From NCBI RefSeq assembly GCF_016595245.1, contig NZ_JAENHM010000074.1, positions 1 to 64,000 of the forward strand: DNA of 64,000 nt. The letters run 5' to 3'. The translations under genes were made by a program, and so were the position numbers. The notes under the pieces are model-generated. The model searched no databases, was not told the origin of the DNA, and saw nothing but the letters and a program-made list of their open reading frames with translations. The DNA comes from Azospirillum endophyticum (lineage in GTDB: Bacteria > Pseudomonadota > Alphaproteobacteria > Azospirillales > Azospirillaceae). Below are positions 46,460-54,734 of the stretch, piece after piece (within the stretch, counting starts at the first letter, position 1; every line of letters starts with the position of its first letter).

Positions 46460-47293
46460 TCAAGCCGGCGCGAAGTCGGTCGACAGCGAAACCCCGCGCC
46501 AGCCATCGAGGATCGCCCGGTCGGCGGCGTGCTTGGCCTCGATCGCCGCGACCGTGTCGCTGCCGAGCGGCAGCCTAACCGGCGGGTCGGCGGCATCGGC
46601 GAAGCTGACGAGCACATCGGCCAGCTTGGCGGGATCGCCGGGCTGGGCATGGTTGAGACCGGCGGCGATGGTCCGGACCCTGCCGGCGGTTTCGGCATAG
46701 TCGGCGATGATGGCCGGGCTGACCGACAGCGACGCCGCGTCGAGGAAATCCGTGCGGAAATAGCCGGGTTCGACGACGGTGACATGGATGCCGAGCGGCG
46801 CCAGCTCGGCGTGCAGCGCCTCCGACAGCCCTTCGACTGCGAATTTGGTGGAGCTGTAGACGCCGAAACCGGCAGCGCCGCGATAGCCGCCGATCGAGGA
46901 GATGTTCAGGATGCGGCCGGACCGCGCCTTGCGCATCTGCGGCAGCACCGCGCGGGTGACGTTCAGCAAGCCGAACACGTTGGTGCGGTAGACCGCCTCG
47001 ACCTCGGCGGCGCTCGCCTCCTCGACGGCGCCCATCAGGCCGAAGCCGGCATTGTTGAGCAGGACGTCGATGGTCCCGAAACGCTCCACGGCGGAAGCCA
47101 CCGCGGCGGCTGCCTGATCCTCGCGGGTCACGTCGAGCGCGACCGGGAGCAGGTTGGGATGGTCGCCGAACCGGTCGGCGACGGCTTGCGGATTGCGGGC
47201 GGCGGCAACGACGGCGTCGCCCTTTCGCAGCGCACGCTCGGCGACGAGCGCACCGAAGCCGCGCGAGGCGCCGGTGATGAACCAGGTCTTCAT
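46460..47293 (-). CDS. Short-chain dehydrogenase/reductase (SDR)
   Basis: A 277-residue classical SDR. Cofactor motif TGASRGFG (residues 7-14), LLNNAGFG (about 82-89), ISSIGG with the catalytic Ser, and the YSSTK catalytic pair (Tyr-x3-Lys, about 152-156), followed by PGYFRTDF. The cofactor preference is probably NADP+ (Arg at the end of the Rossmann loop, AAARNP). It belongs to the same neighbourhood as the second SDR and the VOC protein, though 318 bp of repeat-containing sequence separate them. Substrate unknown. Confidence 0.92.
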   Translation of the reverse strand: MKTWFITGASRGFGALVAERALRKGDAVVAAARNPQAVADRFGDHPNLLPVALDVTREDQAAAAVASAVERFGTIDVLLNNAGFGLMGAVEEASAAEVEAVYRTNVFGLLNVTRAVLPQMRKARSGRILNISSIGGYRGAAGFGVYSSTKFAVEGLSEALHAELAPLGIHVTVVEPGYFRTDFLDAASLSVSPAIIADYAETAGRVRTIAAGLNHAQPGDPAKLADVLVSFADAADPPVRLPLGSDTVAAIEAKHAADRAILDGWRGVSLSTDFAPA

Positions 47294-47409
47294 GGTGGTT
47301 TGCTCCTCAAATCATCATTGGGCATCGAGATCGCCGTGTGATCGTCAAGTCTTGCAAAGAGTGCAGACGCTGGGATCGTCGTTATCCTGGTGCGGCACGC
47401 AGCCAATTG

Positions 47410-47570
47410 CCCTCTCCCGTCCCGGGAGAGGGAGGGGAACCCGCGCCGTCAGGCGTGGGGAGGGTGAGGGGTCATGCAAGGAACCATGCGGTTTGTGATT
47501 CTTGGATAGCCCCTCACCCTTCCCATGGCGATGCCATGGGCCCCTTCCCTCTCCCGAGGCGGGAGAGGGA
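47410..47570. repeat. Dispersed palindromic intergenic repeat, copy A
   Basis: A ~161-bp unit bounded by CCCTCTCCCG-type hairpins at both ends, with GGGGAGGGTGAGGGG and its inverse CCCCTCACCCTTCCC inside. It fills most of the gap 47294-47611 between the two SDR genes. It shares boundaries and internal blocks with copy B at 52609-52762. No gene lies in it. Confidence 0.85.
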
Positions 47571-47611
47571 GTGATATGCCGTGCATATCGATCCCTCCGA
47601 AAATGTCGGGT

Positions 47612-48262
47612 TCAGGTCGGCGGATAGGTGATTTCCCAGGGGGCATCCGCATCGGTGGCGAGGCGCCAGAAGAGGTCGGCGACGTCCCGCGCCTCCCGCG
47701 ATCCCGGGCTGACGAGCGTCGCGACGGTGGCGGTGGCGATGCGCACGCCCCTGCCGAAAAGCGGTTCGGCAAGTGCCTGGACGATGTTGCGGAGCGCCGC
47801 CTTGCCGACGCCGAGGCTGGCGTAGCTCTCGTGCGGGGCGACCGCGAGGCCGCCGCCGGTGACCAGGATCGTCCCCGTCCGGCCATCGAAGAGAGTGGTG
47901 GCGGCACGGATGGCATGCAGTCCGCCGGTGACGTTGATCGCCAGATCCTGCGCGACCTCCTCGTCGGTCATGCTGAACAGGTCCTGGCGGCGGACCACGG
48001 CGGCGTTGAAATGGAGGGCGGTGAGGCCGCCGGTGAGGCGGTCCGCCTCGTCGAGCGCCGCGCGGAGCGCCGCCGGGTCGGTGGCGTCAGCCGGGATCGC
48101 ATGGGCGGTCACGCCCTGGGCGGACAGGTCGGCGGCGAGGCCGGCGAGACGCTCCGGGTTCCTGGCGGTCAGCACGACGGTCCAGCCCTCGCGGCCGAAG
48201 CGTCCGGCGACGGCCTGTCCGATGCCCGGACCGGCACCGACGATCATGATGGCTTTGGTCAT
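47612..48262 (-). CDS. SDR-family oxidoreductase lacking the usual catalytic Tyr
   Basis: A 216-residue SDR-fold protein. The cofactor loop is IVGAGPGIGQAVA (7-19), and HFNAAVV replaces the NNAG block. In the active-site region the Lys is in GVGKAALRN, but the residue four positions before it is Leu, whereas a Tyr sits three further upstream (SYASLGVGK). The normal Tyr-x3-Lys pair is therefore absent, although the related group is common in databases. It sits 74 bp after the VOC gene on the same strand and is divergent from a LysR gene, which may regulate both. Confidence 0.85.
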   Translation of the reverse strand: MTKAIMIVGAGPGIGQAVAGRFGREGWTVVLTARNPERLAGLAADLSAQGVTAHAIPADATDPAALRAALDEADRLTGGLTALHFNAAVVRRQDLFSMTDEEVAQDLAINVTGGLHAIRAATTLFDGRTGTILVTGGGLAVAPHESYASLGVGKAALRNIVQALAEPLFGRGVRIATATVATLVSPGSREARDVADLFWRLATDADAPWEITYPPT

Positions 48263-48336
48263 GACGATTCCTTCACGGGATTTGCCAAGAAATTTGCCGG
48301 CGCCCCCGACCGGGGGCGCAGCCGGCGGGAAGCGGT

Positions 48337-48798
48337 TCAGGCGAGCAGTTCGGCCAGTTCGATCAGGTTGCCGAAGGGATCGCAGAAGAAGGCGAGCCGG
48401 CGGCTGATCGCCGGCAGTTCGAACGGCTCGGTCACGATGGTCACGCCACGCTCGCGCAGCGTCTCGACGGTGCGGTCGACGCTGTCGACGTTCAGGCAGA
48501 AATGGTGGTAGCCGGCATATTTCAGGCTGTCGCCGAGGTCACTGTAGGGACGCACGTCCTGCGGGGTCGGGTCGCCGCCGCCCAGCACCTCGATGTAGAA
48601 ATGGTCGTCGGTCGGCGGCGCCAGATAGGCCAGCTGCTCGTCGGCATAATCCCACTCGGCGACGACGCGGAAATCGAGCGTGTCGACGTAGAAGCGCTTG
48701 GCGGTTTCGAGGTCCGGCGTGCGGACCGCCACATGATGGCCGCGCATGTCGGCGAAGGGGGACGCGGCGTTGCGGGCGGGGGGAACGAAGTCGGCCAT
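48337..48798 (-). CDS. VOC-family (glyoxalase/dioxygenase superfamily) protein
   Basis: A 153-residue vicinal-oxygen-chelate protein with two beta-alpha-beta-beta-beta repeats: GHHVAVRTPDLETAKRFYVD (about 20-39) and YHHFCLNVDSVDRTVETL (about 96-113), each starting with a His of the metal site; FFCDPFGNLIELAEL supplies the final Glu. Members include glyoxalase I, extradiol dioxygenases and resistance proteins, and the substrate is not predictable. It is the first gene on the minus strand from the LysR-divergent promoter region. Confidence 0.9.
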   Translation of the reverse strand: MADFVPPARNAASPFADMRGHHVAVRTPDLETAKRFYVDTLDFRVVAEWDYADEQLAYLAPPTDDHFYIEVLGGGDPTPQDVRPYSDLGDSLKYAGYHHFCLNVDSVDRTVETLRERGVTIVTEPFELPAISRRLAFFCDPFGNLIELAELLA

Positions 48799-48916
48799 GC
48801 TCTTTCTCCTCTGGGTTGGCCCGGCACCCGCCGGGCTTGCGAGGAGAAATCTGCCGCTTTTCGATTACGCTGATTAGTTAGACAGTTCTCTCATCAATGC
48901 TGAGTGGATTTCAGTA

Positions 48917-49801
48917 ATGCGCACCACCGACCTTTCGGAACTGGCCGCCTTCGATGCGGTCGCGCGGCACCGCAGCTTCCGGCGGGCCGGGGAGGAACGC
49001 GGCGTCACCGCGTCGGCGATCAGCCATGCCGTCGGCAATCTCGAGGCCCGCGTCGGCATCCGGCTGCTCAACCGGACCACCCGCAGCGTGTCGCTGACCG
49101 ATGCCGGCGCCATGCTGCTGGCCCAGCTCTCGCCGGCCTTCGGCGAGATCGGCTCGGCGCTGGACGCGCTCAACCAGTTCCGCGACACGCCGTTCGGCAA
49201 GGTGCGGATCAATGCGCCCAACTCCATCGCGCCCTTCGTCTTCGGCCCGGTGATGGGGACGCTGATCGCGCAGAACCCGAAGCTGGAGCTGGAGATCGTC
49301 GCCACCGACCGGCTGGTGGACATCGTCGACGAGGGGTTCGACGCCGGCATCCGGCTGGGCGAAAGCCTGCGCGACGGCATGACGGCGGTGAAGATCAAGC
49401 CGCGGCTGAGGCTGACGGTCGTCGGCTCGCCGGCCTATTTCGAGACGCGGCCGGTTCCCAAGGCGCCCGCCGACCTGAAGGACCATGTCTGCATCCGCAA
49501 CCTCTATCCCAGCGGTGCGGCCTATGCCTGGGAATTCAGCCGGGCCGGCAAGATCATCGCGTTCGAGCCGGCCGGGCCGCTGTCGCTCGACGACCATGAA
49601 CTGATGGTCGAGGCCGCCAGATCGGGCGTGGCGCTGGCCTATGTCTGGGAGGAGCGGGCGCGGCCCTTCATAGAGCGCGGCGAGTTGATCGAATGCCTCG
49701 CCTCCTGGTGCGCGCCCGAGGACTGGCTGTATCTCTACTACCCCACCCGCAAGCATTTGTCGGCCGGACTGCGGGCAGTCATCGAGGCGCTCCGGGTCTG
49801 A
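48917..49801 (+). CDS. LysR-family transcriptional regulator
   Basis: A 294-residue LysR regulator with the N-terminal HTH (LAAFDAVARHRSFRRAGEE, then VTASAISHAVGNLEARVG, about 8-48), a linker, and a substrate-binding domain starting KVRINAPNSIAP. It is divergent from the VOC and SDR genes with 118 bp between, the classic arrangement for a regulator of the neighbouring genes. The AT-rich intergenic region contains candidate T-N11-A sites, but none stands out. Confidence 0.92.
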   Translation: MRTTDLSELAAFDAVARHRSFRRAGEERGVTASAISHAVGNLEARVGIRLLNRTTRSVSLTDAGAMLLAQLSPAFGEIGSALDALNQFRDTPFGKVRINAPNSIAPFVFGPVMGTLIAQNPKLELEIVATDRLVDIVDEGFDAGIRLGESLRDGMTAVKIKPRLRLTVVGSPAYFETRPVPKAPADLKDHVCIRNLYPSGAAYAWEFSRAGKIIAFEPAGPLSLDDHELMVEAARSGVALAYVWEERARPFIERGELIECLASWCAPEDWLYLYYPTRKHLSAGLRAVIEALRV

Positions 49802-49821
49802 GGATGCCCGCCCCCCGCCCG

Positions 49822-49842
49822 CGCGCAAGGTTGGCTTGCGCG
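49822..49842. terminator. Bidirectional terminator candidate between convergent genes
   Basis: CGCGCAAG (49822-49829) and CTTGCGCG (49835-49842) form an 8-bp stem with a GTTGG loop, extended by partial GC pairing on both sides. It lies in the 67-bp gap between the convergent LysR and ABC genes. Confidence 0.6.
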
Positions 49843-49868
49843 GAAGCGGGAGGCGGGGAAAGCCCCGC

Positions 49869-50921
49869 TCAGAACACCCAGAGCTGTTCCGGCGGCAAGT
49901 GCAGCCAGTGGGTGCCGGCCGGCAGCGGGCGGCCGAAGGCGCGCAGCGTCTGGTCGCCGCAGCGGAAGACATGCTCCCAGTGGCTGCCGAGATAGACCGA
50001 GGTCTCCAGCTCCGCCGGGACCCGGTTCTCCCCTTCGCCGTCCACCACCTCGACCTGTTCCAGGCGGATGACGCCGGTCGCCTCCTCCGACACGCCCTTG
50101 CCGGCGCGGTCCTTGCCCCACAGCGGATGGCCGGACAGCTCGATGCGGGCGTAGCCGCCGCGCTTGTCCTGCACCCGGCTCTTGATCTGGTTGTTGACGC
50201 CCATGAACTCCGACGCGAACAGGCTCACCGGTTCGGTGTAGAGCTGTTCGGGCGTGCCGGCCTGGACGATGCGGCCGCCGTCGAGCAGGACGATGCGGTC
50301 GGCAATCGCCATCGCCTCGACCTGGTCGTGGGTGACGAAGACGGCGGTCAGGTTCATCCGCTTGATCAGCGTGCGGATCCAGATGCGGGCCTCCTCGCGC
50401 AGCTTGGCGTCGAGGTTCGACAGCGGCTCGTCGAGCAGGATGACCGGCGGGTTGTAGACCAGCGCGCGGGCCAGCGCCACGCGCTGCTGCTGGCCGCCCG
50501 ACATCTGGTGCGGGTAACGGTCGCCGAGATGGCCGAGACCGACGCCGTCCAGCACCGCGGCGACGCGCTGCTGGAGTTCGGCCTTCGGCACGTTGCGCAG
50601 GCGCAGGCCGTAGGCGACGTTCTCGAACACCGTCTTGTGCGGCCACAGCGCGTAGGACTGGAAGACCAGCCCGAGGCCGCGCTTCTCCGACGGCACGTTG
50701 AGGCCGGCGGCGGCGTCGAACACCGGCTGGTCGCCGATGGAGATGACGCCCTTCTTCGGCTCCTCCAGCCCGGCGATGGAGCGCAGCAGCGTGGTCTTGC
50801 CGCTGCCCGACCGGCCGAGCAGGGCGACGATCTCGCCCTGGGCGAAGGTGGCGGTGATGCCCTTCAGGATCTCGGTGCTGCCGTAGGACAGATGCAGGTC
50901 GTCGATGATGAGCTTAGCCAT
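49869..50921 (-). CDS. ABC transporter ATP-binding protein (FbpC/PotA-like)
   Basis: A 350-residue importer ATPase. Walker A LLGRSGSGKTTLLRSI (about 35-50), signature MSGGQQQRVALARALV (about 135-150), and Walker B VILLDEPLSNLDAKLR are complete, and a TOBE-type C-terminal domain (~240-350) follows. It overlaps the permease gene by 8 bp. With a fused double permease and a periplasmic binding protein this is the Fbp/Sfu-type set used for ferric iron, phosphonates or organic phosphates. The substrate cannot be determined. Confidence 0.93.
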   Translation of the reverse strand: MAKLIIDDLHLSYGSTEILKGITATFAQGEIVALLGRSGSGKTTLLRSIAGLEEPKKGVISIGDQPVFDAAAGLNVPSEKRGLGLVFQSYALWPHKTVFENVAYGLRLRNVPKAELQQRVAAVLDGVGLGHLGDRYPHQMSGGQQQRVALARALVYNPPVILLDEPLSNLDAKLREEARIWIRTLIKRMNLTAVFVTHDQVEAMAIADRIVLLDGGRIVQAGTPEQLYTEPVSLFASEFMGVNNQIKSRVQDKRGGYARIELSGHPLWGKDRAGKGVSEEATGVIRLEQVEVVDGEGENRVPAELETSVYLGSHWEHVFRCGDQTLRAFGRPLPAGTHWLHLPPEQLWVF

Positions 50922-52581
50922 GGGAGCGTTTCCCGAAGAGCGACATCAGCAGCAGGCCGCCGCCGATCATCGCGATGTTGACGGTGGAGAGCGCGGTCAC
51001 GAGGTCGACGGCGCCGGTGCCCCACAGCGAGACCAGCAGCGAGCCGATCACTTCGGTGCCGGGGGCCAGCAGATAGACGCCGGTCGAGTATTCGCGCATG
51101 AAGGTGACGAAGATCAGCAGCCAACTGGAGAACAGGCCGACCTTGACCAGCGGGATCGTCAGGTCGCGCGACACCCGGCCGGGGCTGGCGCCGACGATGC
51201 GGCCGGCCTCCTCCAGCTCGGGGCCGATCTGCAGCAGGGCGCCGCTGACCAGACGCATGCCGTAGGCGAGCCAGACCAGCGTGTAGGCGACCCAGATGGC
51301 GATCATGGTCTGGCGCAGCGGCGACAGGAAGGGCGTGAACAGGAAGACCCAGAAGATCGCCAGACCGGCGACGAGGCCCGGCATGGCGCGCGGCAGCAGG
51401 ACCAGATAGTCCATCAGCCTGGTCCAGCCCGACTGCCAGCGGTGGGCGGCGAGGTTCAGCATGGTGTAGACGCCGACCGACAGCGCTCCGCCGACGGACG
51501 CGATCAGCAGCGTGTTGACGATGCCGCGGGTCAGGTTGGGGAACTCCATCAGCTCGCGGAAATGCGCCAGCGTCAGCACGTCCAGCAGGTTGACGCCCTC
51601 GCCCCAGCTCGACACGAAGGCGCGGAGCACGAGGCCGCTGATCGGGACCACCACGGTGAACAGCAGCCAGCCGGTGATCATCGCCGCCGCCGGCCAGCGC
51701 CAGACGCCGATCGACACCGGCTTCTGCGCCGATGCCTTGCCCTTCACCGAGACGTAGCGGTTGGCGGCGCGCAGCAGGAAGCGCTGGAGGGCCACCAGCG
51801 GCAGGGCGATGCAGATGATCGCCACCACCACCACCGCCATCAGCTGGTAGGACGGCGTGCCCAGCTTGTTGGTCAGCTTGTAGAGGTAGGTCGCCAGCAC
51901 CAGGATGCCTTCGGGGTCGCCCAGCACCAGCGGCAGGCCGAACAGCTCGAAGCCGAGGAAGAAGACCAGCACGGCGGCATAGAGGATGTTGGGCATCACC
52001 ATCGGCAGGCTGACGGTCATCGCCGTACGCAGCGGGCCGGCGCCGGTCATGCGCGCCGCCTCCTCGACGTCGGAGCCCAGGCTGCGCAGGGCCGACGAGG
52101 TGTAGAGGAAGACGTGCGGCACGTGGGTCAGGCCGGCGATGACGATCAGCATCCACTTGGAATAGAGATACCAGGGGACGAAGCCGAAGACGCCCTTGAA
52201 CCACAGGGTGACGAAGCCGGCCGGGCCGAGGCTGACCACGAAGCCGAAGGCCAGCACCACCGACGACACGAACATCGGCACCAGGATCACCGGCTCGATC
52301 CAGCGGCGGCCCGGCAGGTCGGTGCGGGTCATCAGGAAGGCCAGCAGCGCGCCGACCGGCACGGCGATGGCGGTCATGCCGAGGGCGATGATCGCCGAGT
52401 TGTAGAGGGCGTCGAAGAAATCCTCGTCGTCCAGGACGAACTCGTAGGCGCTGAGCGTGAAGGCGGTCTTGGGCTGGAAGAACGGCCCGTCGAGGAAGCT
52501 CTGGTAGACGACCAGGCCGATCGGGGCCAGCACGGCAATCGCCATGGCGACGATCACCGCGATGCGCGTCGCGCGGTTCAT
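50914..52581 (-). CDS. ABC transporter permease, fused double-domain (FbpB-like)
   Basis: A 555-residue protein with about twelve membrane helices in two tandem permease halves. Each half has an EAA-type loop: DVEEAARMTGAGPLRTAMTVSLP (about 176-198) and ELEEAAGRIVGASPGRVSRDL in the second (about 445-465). Single-chain double permeases of this size are typical of FbpB/SfuB-type importers. The start at MNRATR is taken over in-frame upstream codons that lie inside the dispersed repeat. The neighbouring genes give the complete import set. Confidence 0.92.
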   Translation of the reverse strand: MNRATRIAVIVAMAIAVLAPIGLVVYQSFLDGPFFQPKTAFTLSAYEFVLDDEDFFDALYNSAIIALGMTAIAVPVGALLAFLMTRTDLPGRRWIEPVILVPMFVSSVVLAFGFVVSLGPAGFVTLWFKGVFGFVPWYLYSKWMLIVIAGLTHVPHVFLYTSSALRSLGSDVEEAARMTGAGPLRTAMTVSLPMVMPNILYAAVLVFFLGFELFGLPLVLGDPEGILVLATYLYKLTNKLGTPSYQLMAVVVVAIICIALPLVALQRFLLRAANRYVSVKGKASAQKPVSIGVWRWPAAAMITGWLLFTVVVPISGLVLRAFVSSWGEGVNLLDVLTLAHFRELMEFPNLTRGIVNTLLIASVGGALSVGVYTMLNLAAHRWQSGWTRLMDYLVLLPRAMPGLVAGLAIFWVFLFTPFLSPLRQTMIAIWVAYTLVWLAYGMRLVSGALLQIGPELEEAGRIVGASPGRVSRDLTIPLVKVGLFSSWLLIFVTFMREYSTGVYLLAPGTEVIGSLLVSLWGTGAVDLVTALSTVNIAMIGGGLLLMSLFGKRSHG

Positions 52582-52608
52582 GGGGGATTTCCTTTTGGCG
52601 CAAATCTT

Positions 52609-52762
52609 CCCTCTCCCGCCCCGGGAGAGGGAGGGGACCCGCGCCAAAGGCGCGGGGAGGGTGAGGGGTGAGGCGAGGATCAGGAACCACCCGGCTCCTT
52701 GGATCGCCCCTCACCCTTCCCGCCTTCGGCGGGCCCCTTCCCTCTCCCGGGGCGGGAGAGGG
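52609..52762. repeat. Dispersed palindromic intergenic repeat, copy B
   Basis: A ~154-bp unit with the same design as copy A: outer CCCTCTCCCG/CGGGAGAGGG palindromes, GGGGAGGGTGAGGGG and inverse CCCCTCACCCTTCCC inside. It lies between the binding-protein gene and the permease gene of one ABC operon, so it is transcribed and could form a strong mRNA structure separating the two expression levels. Confidence 0.85.
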
Positions 52763-52782
52763 TGATTTCAGGTCGGACTAGA

Positions 52783-53886
52783 TCACTTCCCCTGGAGGGC
52801 CTTCTGCCAGTCCTTCAGGAACTTCAGGCGCTTCACCTGGTCGAGGTAGGTCAGCAGTTCCGGGCCGACATGGATCGGGCGCAGGGTGCTTTCCGGGATG
52901 CCCGCGGTCGGGTTGGCGCTGGCGAGGTCGGTGCGGATCGACCCCATGTAGCGGGCCTGCATCGCCTGCTGGCCCGGCTTGGACAGCAGATAGTCGAGGA
53001 ACAGCCTGGCGGCGTTCGGGTGCTTGGCGCCCTTCGGGATGAAGGCGATGCGCGACATCACGATGGTGTAGTCGGACGGCAGCACGATGCCCAGCGACTC
53101 CGGATCCTTGTGCTGGCGCTCGTAGACGTAGGAGCCGATCATGTTGTAGCCGATGGTGTGCTCGCCGGACGTCAGCCGCTCGATCATCGCGCCCGACGAG
53201 GTGTAGAGCTTCACCCCGGTCTGGCCCATCGCCTTCACCAGATCCCAGGTGTTCTTGTTCGCCTGGACGTCCTGGGTGATGTAGAGGAAGCCGACGCCGC
53301 TGCGCTCCGGATCGTAGGAGGTGACCTTGCCCTTGTAGGCGTCCGGCTTCTCGGCAAGCAGCTTGGCGAGGTCGGCGTGGGTCTTCGGCACGTCGGCGGC
53401 GGGGACCACGCGCTTGTTGTAGGCGAAGACGATCGGCTCGGCGGTGGTGCCGAAGGCCTCGTTCTTATAGTTGGCCCAATCCGGGATGCTCTTCGATTCC
53501 GGCGAGGTGTAGGACTGCGCGTAGCCGTCGTTGACCAGCTTCATCTGCAGGTCCATCGCCGACGACCACATCAGGTCGGTGGTGCCGGTGTTGGCCGCCG
53601 CCTCGCTGATGAAACGGTTGTACATCTCGGTCGAGTTCTGGTCGGCGTATTCCAGCTTGACCTTGGGATAGAGCGCCTCGAACCCCTTCAGGAGCTCCGA
53701 CACGGCAGCCGCGTCGGTGGCGGAATAGATGCTGAGCGCGCCTTCCTGGTTCGCCGCCTCGATGATCTTGGCATAGGCGGGGTCGTAGCCGGCGGGGACC
53801 GACTGCGCCTGGGCGGTGCCGGCGGTGAAGGCCGGAACGGTAATGGTCAGCGCGGTCGCGACCAGAAGGGCCAGTTTGGTGCGCAT
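52783..53886 (-). CDS. Periplasmic solute-binding protein (FbpA-like, class II)
   Basis: A 367-residue secreted binding protein. Residues 1-27 are a signal peptide (KLALLVATALTITVPAF, cleavage after TAQA). The mature part contains LSIYSATDAAAVSELLKGFE near the N-terminus and TTDLMWSSAMDLQMKLVNDG, the usual layout of iron/phosphonate-type binding proteins. The tyrosine pair that coordinates Fe3+ in FbpA is not clearly in place, so ferric iron is not certain. It is the first gene of the importer operon, with the fused permease and ATPase downstream beyond repeat copy B. Its promoter region carries a tandem 11-bp repeat. Confidence 0.92.
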   Translation of the reverse strand: MRTKLALLVATALTITVPAFTAGTAQAQSVPAGYDPAYAKIIEAANQEGALSIYSATDAAAVSELLKGFEALYPKVKLEYADQNSTEMYNRFISEAAANTGTTDLMWSSAMDLQMKLVNDGYAQSYTSPESKSIPDWANYKNEAFGTTAEPIVFAYNKRVVPAADVPKTHADLAKLLAEKPDAYKGKVTSYDPERSGVGFLYITQDVQANKNTWDLVKAMGQTGVKLYTSSGAMIERLTSGEHTIGYNMIGSYVYERQHKDPESLGIVLPSDYTIVMSRIAFIPKGAKHPNAARLFLDYLLSKPGQQAMQARYMGSIRTDLASANPTAGIPESTLRPIHVGPELLTYLDQVKRLKFLKDWQKALQGK

Positions 53887-53963
53887 CTCTTCCTCTCCTG
53901 CGGTTGGTTTCCACGGCGCCGTTGCGGGCCGGGTTGGTTGGGCTTACAAGCGGATTTGCCGTG

Positions 53964-53997
53964 ACTATAGGCAATCAACCTGTCGCCAATCTGTCGC
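53964..53997 (-). promoter_or_regulatory. Importer promoter with tandem 11-bp repeats (response-regulator site)
   Basis: CAACCTGTCGC (53976-53986) is directly followed by CAATCTGTCGC (53987-53997), one mismatch in eleven. On the minus strand this places two head-to-tail sites, one helical turn apart, immediately upstream of TATAGT (complement of 53964-53969), overlapping the -35 region of the binding-protein gene. That is the geometry of OmpR/PhoB-type regulators, and such a regulator is encoded next to it on the other strand. Confidence 0.6.
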
Positions 53998-54068
53998 GTG
54001 CAAAAATTGTTGGTGGAACGGAACAGGCGCGATCGGATGATGGCCCATTCGGATGATAGGCGGCTCCC

Positions 54069-54734
54069 TTGCGCATCCTGATCGTGGAGGACGATGCCGC
54101 CTTGGCGCGCGGGGTGACGGGCGGGCTGAAGCTGGCCGGCTATGCCGTCGACCATGTCGCGTCGGGCGAGGAGGCGGTGCGGCTGGAGCGGGCGGAACCC
54201 TATGGTCTGGTGGTGCTCGACCTCGGGCTGCCCGATTTGTCGGGGTTCGAGGTGCTGACCCGCATCCGCCGCCGCGGCTCCACCGTGCCGGTGATGATCC
54301 TGACCGCGCGGGAGGCGGTGGCCGACCGGGTGAAGGGGCTGGACCTGGGGGCCGACGATTACCTGCTGAAGCCCTTCGATCCGGCGGAGTTCGAAGCGCG
54401 GGTGCGGGCGCTGATGCGCCGCGGCCAGGGCACGCCGGTGCCGGAGCTGGCCTGCGGCGCGCTGCGCTACGACCGCTCCACCGCGACGGTGACGCTGAAC
54501 GGCCGGGTGCTGGATTTGCGCAAGCGCGAGCTGGCGGTGCTGGAGGGGCTGATCACGCGCGCCGGCAAGGTGGTGCCGAAGGACCGGCTGGCCGGCGAGG
54601 TGTTCGGCTTCGACGAGCCGGTGGCGCCCAACGCCATCGAACTGTATGTCGCCCGGCTGCGCAAGAAGCTGGAGCCGGACGGGCCGCAGATCCGCACCAT
54701 CCGCGGGCTGGGCTATCTGATGGAAGGCGCCTGA
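54069..54734 (+). CDS. OmpR-family response regulator (TctD-like)
   Basis: A 221-residue response regulator. The receiver domain has the acidic pocket (VEDD, 6-9) and phosphoacceptor Asp51 in VVLDLGLPD, followed by LTAR and the switch KPFD (Lys near 101). The C-terminal winged helix (~125-220) ends in YVARLRKKLEPDGPQIRTIRGLGY. The start is a TTG codon (54069-54071); upstream ATGs are out of frame, and the receiver would lose its first strand with a later start. It overlaps the kinase gene by 1 bp (TGATG). The partner kinase and the divergent importer suggest that it controls uptake of the substrate it senses. Confidence 0.92.
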   Translation: MRILIVEDDAALARGVTGGLKLAGYAVDHVASGEEAVRLERAEPYGLVVLDLGLPDLSGFEVLTRIRRRGSTVPVMILTAREAVADRVKGLDLGADDYLLKPFDPAEFEARVRALMRRGQGTPVPELACGALRYDRSTATVTLNGRVLDLRKRELAVLEGLITRAGKVVPKDRLAGEVFGFDEPVAPNAIELYVARLRKKLEPDGPQIRTIRGLGYLMEGA

